Assembly (NCBI RefSeq): GCF_041381155.1
Contig: NC_091146.1
Coordinates: 34,633,328-34,697,327, forward strand
From: Argopecten irradians
Lineage: Eukaryota; Mollusca; Bivalvia; Pectinida; Pectinidae
DNA: 64,000 nucleotides
Direction: 5' to 3'
A program made the translations under genes and the position numbers. The notes beneath the pieces are model-generated. The model saw only the letters and a program-made list of their open reading frames with translations, did not search any database and had not been told where the DNA came from. Numbering within the stretch: position 1 is the first letter of the stretch; each line of letters opens with the position of its first letter. Shown one piece after another: positions 12,190 to 24,136 of this stretch.

Positions 12190-15100
12190 TGTATGGTTAC
12201 TTTAAGTTGTTTTTCATATGACATCAGAAACAATAGTGTTTACATTGTGTAATGTCTGTATTGTTACTTAAAGTTGTATTTCATGTGACATCAGAAACAA
12301 GAGTTTTTACATTGTGTAATGTCTGTATTGTTACTTTAAGTTGTATTTCATGTGACATCAGAAACAATAGTGTTTACATTGTGTAATTTCTGTATTGTTA
12401 CTTTAAGTTGTATTTCATGTGACATCAGAAACAAGAGTTTTGACATTGTGTAATGTCTGTATTGTTACTTTAAGTTGTATTTCATGTGACATCAGAAACA
12501 ATAGTGTTTACATTGTGTAATGTCTGTATTGTTACTTTAGGTTGTATTTCATGTGACATCAGAAACAAGAGTTTTGACATTGTGTAATGTCTGTATTGTT
12601 ACTTTAAGTTGTATTTCATGTGACATCAGAAACAAGAGTTTTGACATTGTGTAATGTCTGTATTGTTATTTTAAGTTGTATTTCATGTGACATCAGAAAT
12701 AATAGTGTTTACATTGTGTAATTTCTGTATTGTTACTTTAAGTTGTATTTCATGTGACATCAGAAACAAGAGTTTTGACATTGTGTAATGTCTGTATTGT
12801 TACTTTAAGTTGTATTTCATGTGACATCAGAAACAAGAGTTTTGACATTGTGTAATGTCTGTATTGTTACTTTAAGTTGTATTTCATGTGACATCAGAAA
12901 CAAGAGTTTTGACATTGTGTAATGTCTGTATTGTTACTTTAAGTTGTATTTCATGTGACATCAGAAACAAGAGTTTTGACATTGTGTACTGTCTGTATTG
13001 TTACTTTAAGTTGTATTTCATGTGACATCAGAAACAATAGTGTTTACATTGTGTAATGTCTGTATTGTTACTTTAAGTTGTATTTCATGTGACATCAGAA
13101 ACAAGAGTTTTGACATTGTGTAATGTCTGTATTGTTACTTTAAGTTGTATTTCATGTGACATCATAAACAATAGTGTTTACATTGTGTAATTTCTGTATT
13201 GTTACTTTAAGTTGTATTTCATGTGACATCAGAAACAAGAGTTTTTACATTGTGTAATTCTGTATTGTTACTTTTAAGTTGTATTTCATGTGACATCAGA
13301 AACAATAGTGTTTACATTGTGTAATTTCTGTATTGTTACTTTAAGTTGTATTTCATGTGACATCAGAAACAAGAGTTTTGACATTGTGTAATGTCTGTAT
13401 TGTTATAAGTTGTATTTCATGTGACATCAGAAACAAGAGTTTTGACATTGTGTAATGTCTGTATTGTTACTTTAAGTTGTATTTCATGTGACATCAGAAA
13501 CAAGAGTTTTTACATTGTGTAATGTCTGTATTGTTACTTTAATGTATTTATTGTCAGTGACATCAGAAACAAGAGTTTTGACATTGTGTAATGTCTGTAT
13601 TGTTACTTTAAGTTGTATTTCATGTGACATCAGAAACAATAGTGTTTACATTGTGTAATGTCTGTAGTGTTACTTTAAGTTGTATTTCATGTGACATCAG
13701 AAACAAGAGTTTTGACATTGTGTAATGTCTGTATTGTTACTTTAAGTTGTATTTCATGTGACATCAGAAACAATAGTGTTTACATTGTGTAATTTCTGTA
13801 GTGTTACTTTAAGTTGTATTTCATGTGACATCAGAAATAATAGTGTTTACATTGTGTAATTTCTGTATTGTTACTTTAAGTTGTATTTCATGTGACATCA
13901 GAAATAATAGTGTTTACATTGTGTAATTTCTGTATTGTTACTTTAAGTTGTATTTCATGTGACATCAGAAACAATAGTGTTTACATTGTGTAATGTCTGT
14001 ATTGTTACTTTAAGTTGTATTTCATGTGACATCAGAAACAAGAGTTTTGACATTGTGTAATGTCTGTATTGTTACTTTAAGTTGTATTTCATGTGACATC
14101 AGAAACAATAGTGTTTACATTGTGTAATTTCTGTATTGTTACTTTAAGTTGTATTTCATGTGACATCAGAAACAATAGTGTTTACATTGTGTAATGTCTG
14201 TATTGTTACTTTAAGTTGTATTTCATGTGACATCAGAAACAAGAGTTTTGACATTGTGTAATGTCTGTATTGTTACTTTAAGTTGTATTTCATGTGACAT
14301 CAGAAACAATAGTGTTTACATTGTGTAATGTCTGTATTGTTACTTAAAGTTGTATTTCATGTGACATCATAAACAATAGTGTTTACATTGTGTAATTTCT
14401 GTATTGTTACTTTAAGTTGTATTTCATGTGACATCAGAAACAATAGTTGTTACATTGTGTAATGTCTGTATTGTTACTTTAAGTTGTATTTCATGTGACA
14501 TCAGAAACAATAGTGTTTACATTGTGTAATGTCTGTATTGTTACTTAAAGTTGTATTTCATGTGACATCAGAAACAATAGTGTTTACATTGTGTAATTTC
14601 TGTAGTGTTACTTTAAGTTGTATTTCATGTGACATCAGAAACAATAGTGTTTACATTGTGTAATGTCTGTAGTGTTACTTAAAGTTGTATTTCATGTGAC
14701 ATCAGAAACAAGAGTTTTTACATTGTGTAATGTCTGTATTGTTACTTTAAGTTGTATTTCATGTGACATCAGAAACAATAGTGTTTACATTGTGTAATGT
14801 CTGTAGTGTTACTTTAAGTTGTATTTCATGTGACATCAGAAACAATAGTGTTTACATTGTGTAATGTCTGTATTGTTACTTAAAGTTGTATTTCATGTGA
14901 CATCAGAAACAATAGTGTTTACATTGTGTAATTCTGTATTGTTACTTTAAGTTGTATTTCATGTGACATCAGAAACAATAGTGTTTACATTGTGTAATGT
15001 CTGTAGTGTTACTTTAAGTTGTATTTCATGTGACATCAGAAACAATAGTGTTTACATTGTGTAATTCTGTATTGTTACTTTAAGTTGTATTTCATGTGAC

Positions 15101-15616
15101 ATCAGAAACAATAGTGTTTACATTGTGTAATGTCTGTAGTGTTACTTTAAGTTGTATTTCATGTGACATCAGAAACAATAGTGTTTACATTGTGTAATTC
15201 TGTATTGTTACTTTAAGTTGTATTTCATGTGACATCAGAAACAATAGTGTTTACATTGTGTAATGTCTGTAGTGTTACTTTAAGTTGTATTTCATGTGAC
15301 ATCAGAAACAATAGTGTTTACATTGTGTAATTTCTGTATTGTTACTTTAAGTTGTATTTCATGTGACATCAGAAACAATAGTGTTTACATTGTGTAATGT
15401 CTGTATTGTTACTTTAAGTTGTATTTCATGTGACATCAGAAATAATAGTGTTTACATTGTGTAATGTCTGTATTGTTACTTTAAGTTGTATTTCATGTGA
15501 CATCAGAAACAATAGTGTTTACATTGTGTAATTTCTGTATTGTTACTTTAAGTTGTATTTCATGTGACATCAGAAATAATAGTTTTGACATTGTGTAATG
15601 TCTGTATTGTTACTAA
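12190..15616. repeat. 67-bp minisatellite, about 50 copies (3.4 kb)
   Basis: The unit runs through TGTTACTTTAAGTTGTATTT, CATGTGACATCAGAAACAA and ACATTGTGTAATGTCTGTAT and counts 67 bp. Two main variants occur, AAGAGTTTTGACA and AATAGTGTTTACA, and they alternate in blocks as expected from unequal exchange of multi-unit segments. A single degenerate copy sits at 18237-18365. It lies upstream of gene A. Confidence 0.92.
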
Positions 15617-16237
15617 ATATTAATGTTTTTTTCAATAGAATTCCGCAAAAAAAAAAAATCGTATTTTTGATTATGTTAAGTACAACCAACAAGCTAAAAC
15701 TGGAGTACATGTCAGTGATTACATTATTGTACATACACTTGTACTTAAATTAGTATACTTACATCAGGCTTTCTTCGAGTACAGTATTGATTTCAACACC
15801 AATTCGAATTCGAGAAATGTGAACTGTTAGAAGTATCGTACATACAAAATGACAGAAGCGCTGTACTTGAAATAGCATAATGACGTAAAGGTACTAAAAT
15901 TAGAATAGCGGCAAATTAACTACACTTTAACCGTCTATTGGTAGAGAGGTGCTGTAAGGTTATTTACCACATATCTTTATAGTTATAGATGATATAATTC
16001 ATCATTGTTCTAACTAAATGACACAGTGCCTACTTTCGGTTATAACGCACCGGAAAGGAAACCCCAATGCAAAACGAAAGTATGACTTGTAATTTAGTAT
16101 AGCGCAAATAGAACAGGCCTGTTATTACATCATATCGAAAGTGTTAAGAAAGATATTAAGTATTACAATTCTGAAATCAATTCCTCCATTTGTAAAAGTA
16201 AACTGACTTATCAAATTTATTTCAAGATCAATAAGTG
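15617..16237. repeat. Left copy of a local segmental duplication
   Basis: This segment (through ACAGTATTGAT, TTCGAATTCGAGAAATG and GCTGTACTTGAAATAGCA) is clearly related to 18360-18760. Both follow a copy of the 67-bp repeat, so a block including the satellite was duplicated and only the left copy expanded. No gene seen. Confidence 0.7.
16071..16081 (+). promoter_or_regulatory. ISRE/IRF-like half site
   Basis: AAAACGAAAGT, an AANNGAAA-type IRF core. The same site is kept in the duplicate at 18640-18650. Confidence 0.3.
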
Positions 16238-16644
16238 TTAAAGGCCCACTACCTTTCCGGAGCAAAATTTAAAGTTTTCTTAAAAACATTAATAAAAAAA
16301 GAAAATATCTATCGATGGCTTAAGATGAGGTTACAACACCAAACATATGCAAGATTTCCTGTCTAATGTACGATAACAGTGGAGATTCGTTTTGCTGTTT
16401 TGTCGTCTGGCGCAGTGATAATCAACTACCGCGCGGCATTTAGGACGACGGCGGGAAACATAAAACGACCCGCGTTATGAAAATTAACATTTTATTTATT
16501 CTAATTAAACAGTTCTGAAGGTGATGATAAGTGTGCTAGTAAACGTATAGTTAATAACGTCTGGGACTCTACAAAATTATTGATCTCGTTTTACATTCCT
16601 ATTTTAAAAATTAAAAGCCGTTTCGGAAAGGTAGTGGCCCTTTA
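16238..16644. mobile_element. MITE family 3, copy 1
   Basis: About 407 bp with inverted ends TTAAAGGCCCACTACCTTTC and its complement GGAAAGGTAGTGGCCCTTTAA at the other edge. It contains CTACCGCGCGG. Copies: 61504-61888 and a left fragment at 25757-25883. No coding capacity. Confidence 0.75.
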
Positions 16645-16806
16645 ATGCAGCTAAACTAGCAGGTATCTTTACTAGTTCTTTTATTGTATAAATAGTATCG
16701 AGCTACGTGGATCTAGTAGTCATGAACTATTATTGGTGTAACTATTACTGTGATCATAATAATTATACTATACTATATATATTATACATAATACGTTTTA
16801 ATACTG

Positions 16807-17164
16807 TTAAAGATGCACCATCGCCGACATAGCATAAATGATATTCATCATTTGAACAATAATTGGTGTTTACTCGTGTATATATATGTCTAATTAACAC
16901 AAAAAATAATATAATTTTTTTTGCCTTTGGTGCATGCGCAATCAGTACTTTATTTCATATAGGATATAATGTCACAGACTTTTTTCGGGATGCAATTTAT
17001 TATTTTTCATATTTTTAACTTGAAGTAAAATTAGAAGCTTAAACTTTTCAATGGTGGTAATGGTGTAAAGTAAATAACTTTTGTAACTGAAGAAAAATAC
17101 TAAATCGTCTGATCATGTTTTTGATAGTGAAAAATACCATTTGTCAGCGGTGGAGAATCTTTAA
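16807..17164. mobile_element. MITE family 2, copy 2
   Basis: Ends TTAAAGATGCACCATCGCCG and GCGGTGGAGAATCTTTAA, with the interior in the opposite orientation to the 6228 copy. Non-autonomous DNA element. Confidence 0.7.
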
Positions 17165-17566
17165 ATAAAAACCTGTATCATTGCGACTAGAAAATTTACA
17201 AAATCACAGTTTTGTCCGAAACTTGTTTGAGAAAATATAGGTCAGAAGTTTATGTTGTGCTATGAAGGTCCTAGCTAACAAAATCGACTATTTTCAAACG
17301 AGGGGTAATAGTTAAGACTAAATGATTGCATTCCACAACAGAAGATAAGATATGCAAAACATGTTTGAAAATCATGCGATTAGCTGCCTGCAGATCGAGG
17401 TCCCTGCCATACATCTGTTTTAGTGTTTCATCATTGGGGGTGTAACAGCCAAACAACTTGGACGTTTGACCTTTACAATTTACATATTAATTTATTCCAT
17501 ATTTGGCTATTTAACTCTATTTCTGACACTTGCCTAGGGTATGTGTTTCTATTTGAGACAGAAATT

Positions 17567-17690
17567 TGTAGCGGTCAGACCGGGATTCAAACCCGGGTCC
17601 CTCCGAACACTAGCCGACTGAGCTATATAATGTACCTGGTCACCGATGATCGACCCAGTCCGATCCCGCTACACTCCTCCCTCCTTTCTC
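17567..17690 (-). mobile_element. tRNA-headed SINE-like unit, copy 1
   Basis: On the minus strand it shows a tRNA-like head with a B-box-like GGGTTTGAATCCCGGTCTGA region and an A-box-like TAGCTCAGTCGG stretch, flanked by GCGGGATCGGACTGGGTCGA. It inserted into one copy of the local duplication: the matching site near 19737 lacks it. Confidence 0.55.
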
Positions 17691-17784
17691 GAAGTCTTCG
17701 CCATTGAAGACATACGAGACTCTTCCAAACACCACCATCGTGGGTTATTTAGTTGGGCGCCAATTTTTGACAGGAGGGAGAAAA

Positions 17785-17895
17785 TGTAGCGGCGAGACCG
17801 GGATTCGAACCTTGGACCCTCCGAACACTAGTCGAGTGCTCTACCGACTGAGCTACCTGGTCACCGATGATCGACCCAGTCCAATCCCGCCACAT
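17785..17895 (-). mobile_element. tRNA-headed SINE-like unit, copy 2
   Basis: Minus-strand copy with A box TAGCTCAGTCGGTAGAGC and B box GGTTCGAATCC, both well conserved. A related scrap is at about 49998-50040. It is probably a SINE head and not a working tRNA gene, since it is repeated and embedded in the same flank as copy 1. Confidence 0.55.
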
Positions 17896-18001
17896 ATACA
17901 TTGAGCAACTTACATATTTAATGATGATTTTACTATATGTTATTCAACACCAAACGTTTCTTATATTTTGAGAATTATATTTATGTTATTTATGTTTATT
18001 G

Positions 18002-18236
18002 TACAGTTAAGTGATAATACAGTCAAGCCGAGAATCCAAGGCTTGTATATAACCTTATTGTACAGTCATAATACAGCCAAGCCGAGAATCCAAGGCTTGT
18101 ATATAACCTTATTGTACAGTCATAATACAGCCAAGCCGAGAATCCAAGGCTTGTATATAACCTTATTGTACAGTCATAATACAGCCAAGCCGAGAATCCA
18201 AGGCTTGTATATAACCTTATTGTACAGTCATAGTTC
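18002..18236. repeat. 54-bp tandem repeat, 4 copies
   Basis: Units through CAGCCAAGCCGAGAATCCAA and GGCTTGTATATAACCTTATT, nearly identical. The unit is 18 codons long, so both strands stay open, but I see no sign of a gene. Confidence 0.88.
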
Positions 18237-18639
18237 GACATGTTTTCACCTATTGATCATCCGAAACAATATTGCATTGTTTAATGTCTGTATAGTTACA
18301 TAAAGTTGTGACATCAAAAACAATACTTTTACATTGTATAACGTCTGTATTTTGTTACTTAAATATTTATGAAGCGTTATTTCATCAACTGTTTTTCTGA
18401 GTTCATGTCTTGGTCAGTGACTACATCACTGTACATGCACTTTAATTATTGTACTTATCATAAGCGTTCTGTCCATACAGTATTGATATTAACACAAATT
18501 CGAATTCGAGAAATGAAAAATGTTAGAATTACTGCACATAAAAATGACAGCGCCGCTGTACTTGAAATAGCACAATAACGTGAGCGGTAAAGGTACTTAA
18601 ATTAGAACAGCGCTAAATTAATTACAGAAATCCCACTGC

Positions 18640-18650
18640 AAAACGAAAGT
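18640..18650 (+). promoter_or_regulatory. ISRE/IRF-like half site
   Basis: AAAACGAAAGT, the duplicate of the site at 16071. Confidence 0.3.
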
Positions 18651-19842
18651 ATTATGTGTAATTTAGAATAGCTTAAATAGAACAGGCCTGCTATTAACAT
18701 CACATCATATCGAAAGTGTTAAGAAAGTGTTAAGCGAGAGTTTTAAAAATCAAAGACATAATTTGGAGTAAGTAATATTTCATAATTAATGTATCCCACT
18801 ACTGTGATTTCATTATGACCTAATTATGACCTAATTATGACCTAATTATGGCCTGGTCCCTGGTCTTTAATTCATATAAACATGGTATACACAACAAATA
18901 TTTAATTCAAAAGTCGGCGCCTCATCATTCAAAATTTGATTAAGCTCACTTGATTAAGCTAATGACAATTTTGATTACTGTTTTAAATTTTTTTTAAATA
19001 TCTGACAAATGATGACGAAATTTCGCATGTTACTAAGAGCCTTTTTTCAACATTGTTAGAATCGCCATAGTTACAATGAATAGGTTTTGATTTTATAAAG
19101 ACAAATAAGAACTCAACATTAATTTTGACAGTATTGCTATAAGGCATGGTATTTACGTCTACTGTATAATCAAACCTTGCTAGCCAAGGCTTCTGATTAC
19201 GTTATACTACACAGGGGAAAACATTTTTAGGCGCAAACACATGACATCACAATCAATATTTATACACAAGAGCTGATAACACACTGTAATAAGCAGAGGT
19301 GGAATATGGAACTGTCATTCAAAGCAGACATAAATTTGATCAAAAGGTGAAAAATGCGAAAAGTGAAAAAAAAAACATAATAAAATGTGGAGATTTGAAA
19401 TGCCAAATGCGCAATACATAACATATATAGTAATATAGTACTCACGCAATCACACCCGTGCAAATTTCCTAACTGTTTCCAGACAAGACTAGAACCATTG
19501 CATTCCACAACAGGAGGCAGATATGCAAAGTAAGTTTAAAAATCATGCGATTACCAGCATTCACATATAGGTCACTGTCACACATACATCTTAGTATTTC
19601 AACATTGGGGATGTAATAGCCAATCAATTTGGACAACTTGATTGTTTGACCTTAAAATTTGCATATCAATTTCTTCCATTTAACTCTATCTCTGACAGGT
19701 CCCCTGGGTATGTGTTTCTAATTTTAGACAGAAATTTTCATCGGTTTATAAATACTTTTAACGGTAATACCATTATAGTTTCATCGTGATATAATTAGAT
19801 TGATACCATACTTGGAAAATGTGATTTTATGGTTTCTTAATG

Positions 19843-19854
19843 GAAAACGAAAGT
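19843..19854 (+). promoter_or_regulatory. ISRE-like motif
   Basis: GAAAACGAAAGT fits GAAANNGAAA followed by GT. No adjacent gene is recognised. Confidence 0.4.
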
Positions 19855-20305
19855 ACAACTAAGTCAGGAAATACCATTCAAATTCCTGTACTAGAATTAA
19901 GACACCGTTTGTATCACCATAAATAACACCTCGAAAGACATTCTTTCATATCTTGGGTTTTTCTAGTCATGGCATTACTTTTTCTTTCGATAGGTCTATT
20001 TGACATATATTTATAAAGACAGGAGACATTCAGGAAATCCCCTGATCTATTTTTAGCAAAACTTCGGAGAATCCTGGCAACCTGATTTAAAACTAGCATA
20101 CCTTTGATTAGTATACTGTCTGCTGTCGGGAGAGAACACTATTGTGACCAAATCAGAAAACAGTAAGTATGATAATACCTCACCATTATAATACCACGTA
20201 AGCGATCCTGATAAATGATTGATGTAAGAAACTATAGTTCAGAATAATATTCTTTAATTTCGAGTTATAATAGTCAAAAATTCAACCCGGGATTTGCATT
20301 AATGT

Positions 20306-20947
20306 ATGTTAAAAATAGATCACATTGCTGACTTCACATGTCTACCGCTTTCTCCGAAATCAATTGTTGACAGTGCACTTTACTGTCTAAGTTCCTCGCT
20401 GGTTTTAAATGAGACAATCTGGGAAGAATCATGGGTTATTCATACATCTAAAGAGTACTTTAATTTTTGTAATTTTTTCTACATGAAATGGATAAGGGAA
20501 TGCTTATCCTTTATTTTCTATTAATAACCAAAATACAAATATGTGGTCTTTTCTCAGAGCTGTATCATAAATAAGGCGATGACAAGACATGTCGCTTGCA
20601 TCATTGAAAAAAAAATTCATAGTTCACCGTGACCTTATTAGGAGTCTTGTATCAAATTTAATATATTGTAGACGTGGTGATATTCGCAAACGTTTAATTT
20701 CGCGATGTCGTGTATACATTTCGCGTTGTTGTTATCTTTGCGATACATACGCTTTTGCAGCATCATAGTTTTATGTAAACGCAAAATATTACGCGCGGGG
20801 AAATGTTCCGCGGTTAAAAGGTGTTCGCATAATGAGCTTGAATTTAGACCTCGCGTAAATTTTCACGTTGACAGTAAATCTGTAGCGCCATAAACTCCCA
20901 TTGTGAGTCAGAAACGTATTTTGATCTAACTGTGCTCAAAAGTACAT
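20306..20947. other. Gene-free stretch
   Basis: Nothing supported. Short frames here lack motifs. Confidence 0.4.
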
Positions 20948-21346
20948 GACCTAGATATGATTTATAACCATTAATACAATACACGTCATACACCCACTCA
21001 CATATACACTGTAGTTATAAATATCATTCATTGTCAATTATTTTACACAGTATATATATCTAGAATGTAATAGAGATCTATTAGAATCTAGATATGATTT
21101 ACAAACATAAATACAATACACGTCATACACCCACTCACATATACACTGTAGTTATAAATATCATTCATTGTCAATTATTTTACACAGTATATATGTCTAG
21201 AATGTAATAGAGATCTATTAGAATCTAGATATGATTTACAAACATAAATACAATACACGTCATACACCCACTCACATATACACTGTAGTTATAAATATCA
21301 TTCTTTGTCAATTATTTTACACAGTATATATGTCTAGAATGTAATT
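20948..21346. repeat. About 137-bp tandem repeat, 3 copies
   Basis: Successive AATACAATACACGTCATAC positions (20972, 21110, 21247) give the period. Copies are about 97 percent alike by eye. Confidence 0.88.
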
Positions 21347-22245
21347 GGATAAAAAATCAGTGAAGTATAACCTCTAAACGAAATGTTAGATTTTTTTTCC
21401 AAAATGGGCGCCAAATTGGTAATTGGTAATTTCGTATATTAAACCTTCTGAAAGCAATATAAATATCACCAGAATGATATGTATTCCATTTTACTGCCAA
21501 ACTTTATGATATACTGTACAAACGACTCATTTTTGCGATGATATATTTTCGCGTGTTAATCCATATCAAATTGTGGATTACGACGACATGATTTCGCGGT
21601 TAAGATCTGTAACATTTCCGCAGTGATTTAGGCTTACGATTTCTTCTCGTCCCGAAATATGCGATTTTTTTTCAGATATTTTGGCATTAAATCAAATATT
21701 GTTTCATTTGAAAATCCCCCACTCAGATAATTTCATTGAATTTTCAAATTTCAATTTTAGTTTATTGTCACAATGACCGTTTGGAATGCATAATGACAGC
21801 AAAACATTTTAAAACTAAGTGCCAAGTAGCATATACGACACAATTTGACAACATCCAAAATATCCAAATTATTTCCGATATCAAATTACATATTCGACTA
21901 GTATAGGAGCATAGCATTTACTTATTTTCTTTAACCTGTAATCAAAGAAATAGGGTGAACAAAGGTGAAAAAGTGAATTCATTTACCTTTTATCATGACG
22001 CGTGACGGGGAGGTACCTCTAGGGTGGTTGACCAACCAAGTACATGTCTTGATGTACTACGGATTCCCCATTTGGCCTTTGACATACTTTGACATTTCTG
22101 ATAAATGGTATGTTTATATCCACCTAAACGTTCAATGCAAGTTCTTGGAAAAAAAGTTAAAAAAAAAGAACCAACAAACCACACACACACACGCATATGA
22201 ACAAATATGAAGACTATATTGTCTGTGAAATTACCTAAAAGTTCT
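21347..22245. other. Gene-free stretch
   Basis: No gene supported. AT-rich, with short frames that have no recognisable motif. Confidence 0.4.
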
Positions 22246-22395
22246 GCTTTCGGTTTTGTTTAAGTTGAAGTTGTAAAGTGTCGCATATCTAACGTCGTAA
22301 CTTTATTTTGGAAATCCAACTTTCGTTTTCGGTTTATATTGCACAACCGGGGTTATACTTTTTTCTGACTATTCATACTACTTTCGTTTTAGATG
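22246..22395 (-). promoter_or_regulatory. Cluster of ISRE-like motifs, possible distal promoter of UBL-1
   Basis: Three motifs within 150 bp, read on the minus strand: CAAAACCGAAAGC (22246-22258), AAACCGAAAACGAAAGT (22319-22335, an overlapping double site) and AAAACGAAAGT (22380-22390). A donor-like CATGTGAGTAT follows at about 22467. If it pairs with the acceptor TTTTCCCTCAG at 24106, this would be the promoter and non-coding first exon of UBL-1. The exon is inferred. Confidence 0.4.
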
Positions 22396-22468
22396 TATCA
22401 CAACAACAAACATTGTTCATATTGGTGGTCTTCATCAGCATATTAAGCAACGCAGCATATATTCTCAT

Positions 22469-23008
22469 GTGAGTATAATTATCATTACACTTGTGTGTCT
22501 TTTGTTTAATTATTTGTGATTACAATGTATAAGTATGCAAGAAGTACAACAAACATTACGTCAGGTGAGAGTAATTATCATTACACTTGTGTGTCTTTTG
22601 TTTAATTATTTGTGATTACAATGTATAAGTATGCAAGAAGTACAACAAACATTACGTCAGGTGAGAGTAATTAGCGTTACACCTTTGTGTCTTTTGTTTA
22701 ATTGTTTGAAATAACAATGTATAAGTATTCAAGAAGCACAACAAACATTAAGACAGGTGAGAGTAATTAGCGTTACACCTTTGTGTCTTTTGTTTAATTG
22801 TTTGAAATAACAATGTATAAGTATTCAAGAAGCACAACAAACATTAAGACAGGTGAGAGTAATTATCATTACACCTTTGTGTCTTTTGTTTAATCATTTG
22901 AGATTACAATGTATAAGTATTCAAGAAGCACAACAAACATTAAGACAGGTGAGAGTAACTATCATTACACCTTTGTGTCTTTTGTTTAATCATTTGAGAT
23001 TACAACGT
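22469..23008. repeat. 96-bp tandem repeat, about 5.6 copies
   Basis: The period is 96 bp, measured from GTGAG positions at 22469, 22565 and 22661. Each unit contains a CAGGTGAGA splice-donor-like stretch. It would lie within the proposed 5' intron of UBL-1. Confidence 0.88.
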
Positions 23009-24088
23009 AATTAAGTCCCCTTGATAGTTCAGTGTCATGCTTTCAATAGCATTTGATGAAACAAAACATTTTTTTTTAATTCGATTACTTAATTTTATAT
23101 CATATGAATCAAATGGAAATGAAATTGTCGTTTACCTGTGATTGGCTATTCATTTTTAACAACTGGACCTTATATTTGAAACAGATTGTGACAATATCTA
23201 AGCTAACTGTTTCTTTTGGCGAAAACAAAACAACTTTTGATGTATTATGTATATAATCCGATGTACCTGGTATTATCTGAAACCCGAAAGTTAGTTTTAT
23301 ATATAATAATAATAAAATATAAAATGACAATACTCATTATTATAAAAAAGCTATAAAATTGATCAAGGTTAGCGGTTGTGATTCAACTCCTCAGATTCAC
23401 CATGATCACAAGATCTGATTCAACTGTGTTCAACTAATGATTTAAGCAGATATATTGTGTAGCAGTATACCAAACTATGAAATGACATCGTTCTTTATGA
23501 ATGGAAATCCCTTTTCGTCACTCACACGTAGGATAATCAGAATCGAATCGAAAGCGAAAGTAGTACGTGACCATATTGTACATGCATATTGATTTGTTGT
23601 TAGTTTTGTTTTTTATTGTTTTGTTGGTGTTTTTTTTTAATTTTATTTTTTTGGCGGGTGTGTGTTTGTTTCGTTGTTTTCACGGCAAATGTATTAATAC
23701 GAAAGCTTGAAAATGTGTATTAAAGATGTGTGTATATACATATGTGTGGTGTCATAACAACTATGTATATACATTGCATCAATCTTGATAGATAAGAGCT
23801 GCCAGGTTGGGTTGTTTCAACATCCTGGAAAATTTTGGCCCACATAGGAGGGCTTTTGATCCGCAAAATGAATTTAATAAAAATAATTATGATTTGAAAA
23901 TATTTGTATAATATGAATCAATAATATATAAATGAAATAAAATATAAATAAAATATAACTGTATATCAATGTATTCGTTCTAGATCTGATAGATAACAAA
24001 CCTGTCCTGAAATTGCACCTAATGTCAAGTACTGATATGTTTATGTCTCGTGCTTTTAGATACGTTCAACAAATAAACAAATATTTCT
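23009..24088. other. Gene-free stretch upstream of UBL-1
   Basis: AT-rich with T-rich and TG-rich patches. Apart from the ISRE-like site at 23550 I see nothing to annotate. Confidence 0.4.
23550..23561 (+). promoter_or_regulatory. ISRE-like motif
   Basis: GAAAGCGAAAGT, an exact GAAANNGAAAGT match 576 bp before the UBL-1 start codon. Confidence 0.45.
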
Positions 24089-24100
24089 ACTTTCGTTTTC
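24089..24100 (-). promoter_or_regulatory. ISRE-like motif or polypyrimidine tract
   Basis: ACTTTCGTTTTC is GAAAACGAAAGT on the minus strand, 36 bp before the UBL-1 ATG. It is followed by CCTCAG, so it may instead be the polypyrimidine tract of a 5' UTR intron. The two readings cannot be separated from sequence. Confidence 0.35.
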
Positions 24101-24136
24101 CCTCAGATAAATACAGCGACCAAACAAAACAGCAAA

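Larger units (their letters stand above)
18237..20305. repeat. Right copy of the local segmental duplication, then unassigned DNA
   Basis: 18237-18760 matches 15617-16200, and about 19480-19740 matches 17220-17560 (for example ATTGCATTCCACAACAG and AATCATGCGATTA). A fragment of MITE family 1 lies at 19234-19296. No gene supported. Confidence 0.6.

Noticed and set aside
17785-17895. Minus-strand tRNA gene
   Set aside because: A and B boxes are good, but the unit is duplicated with its flank and lacks a convincing acceptor stem. SINE head preferred.
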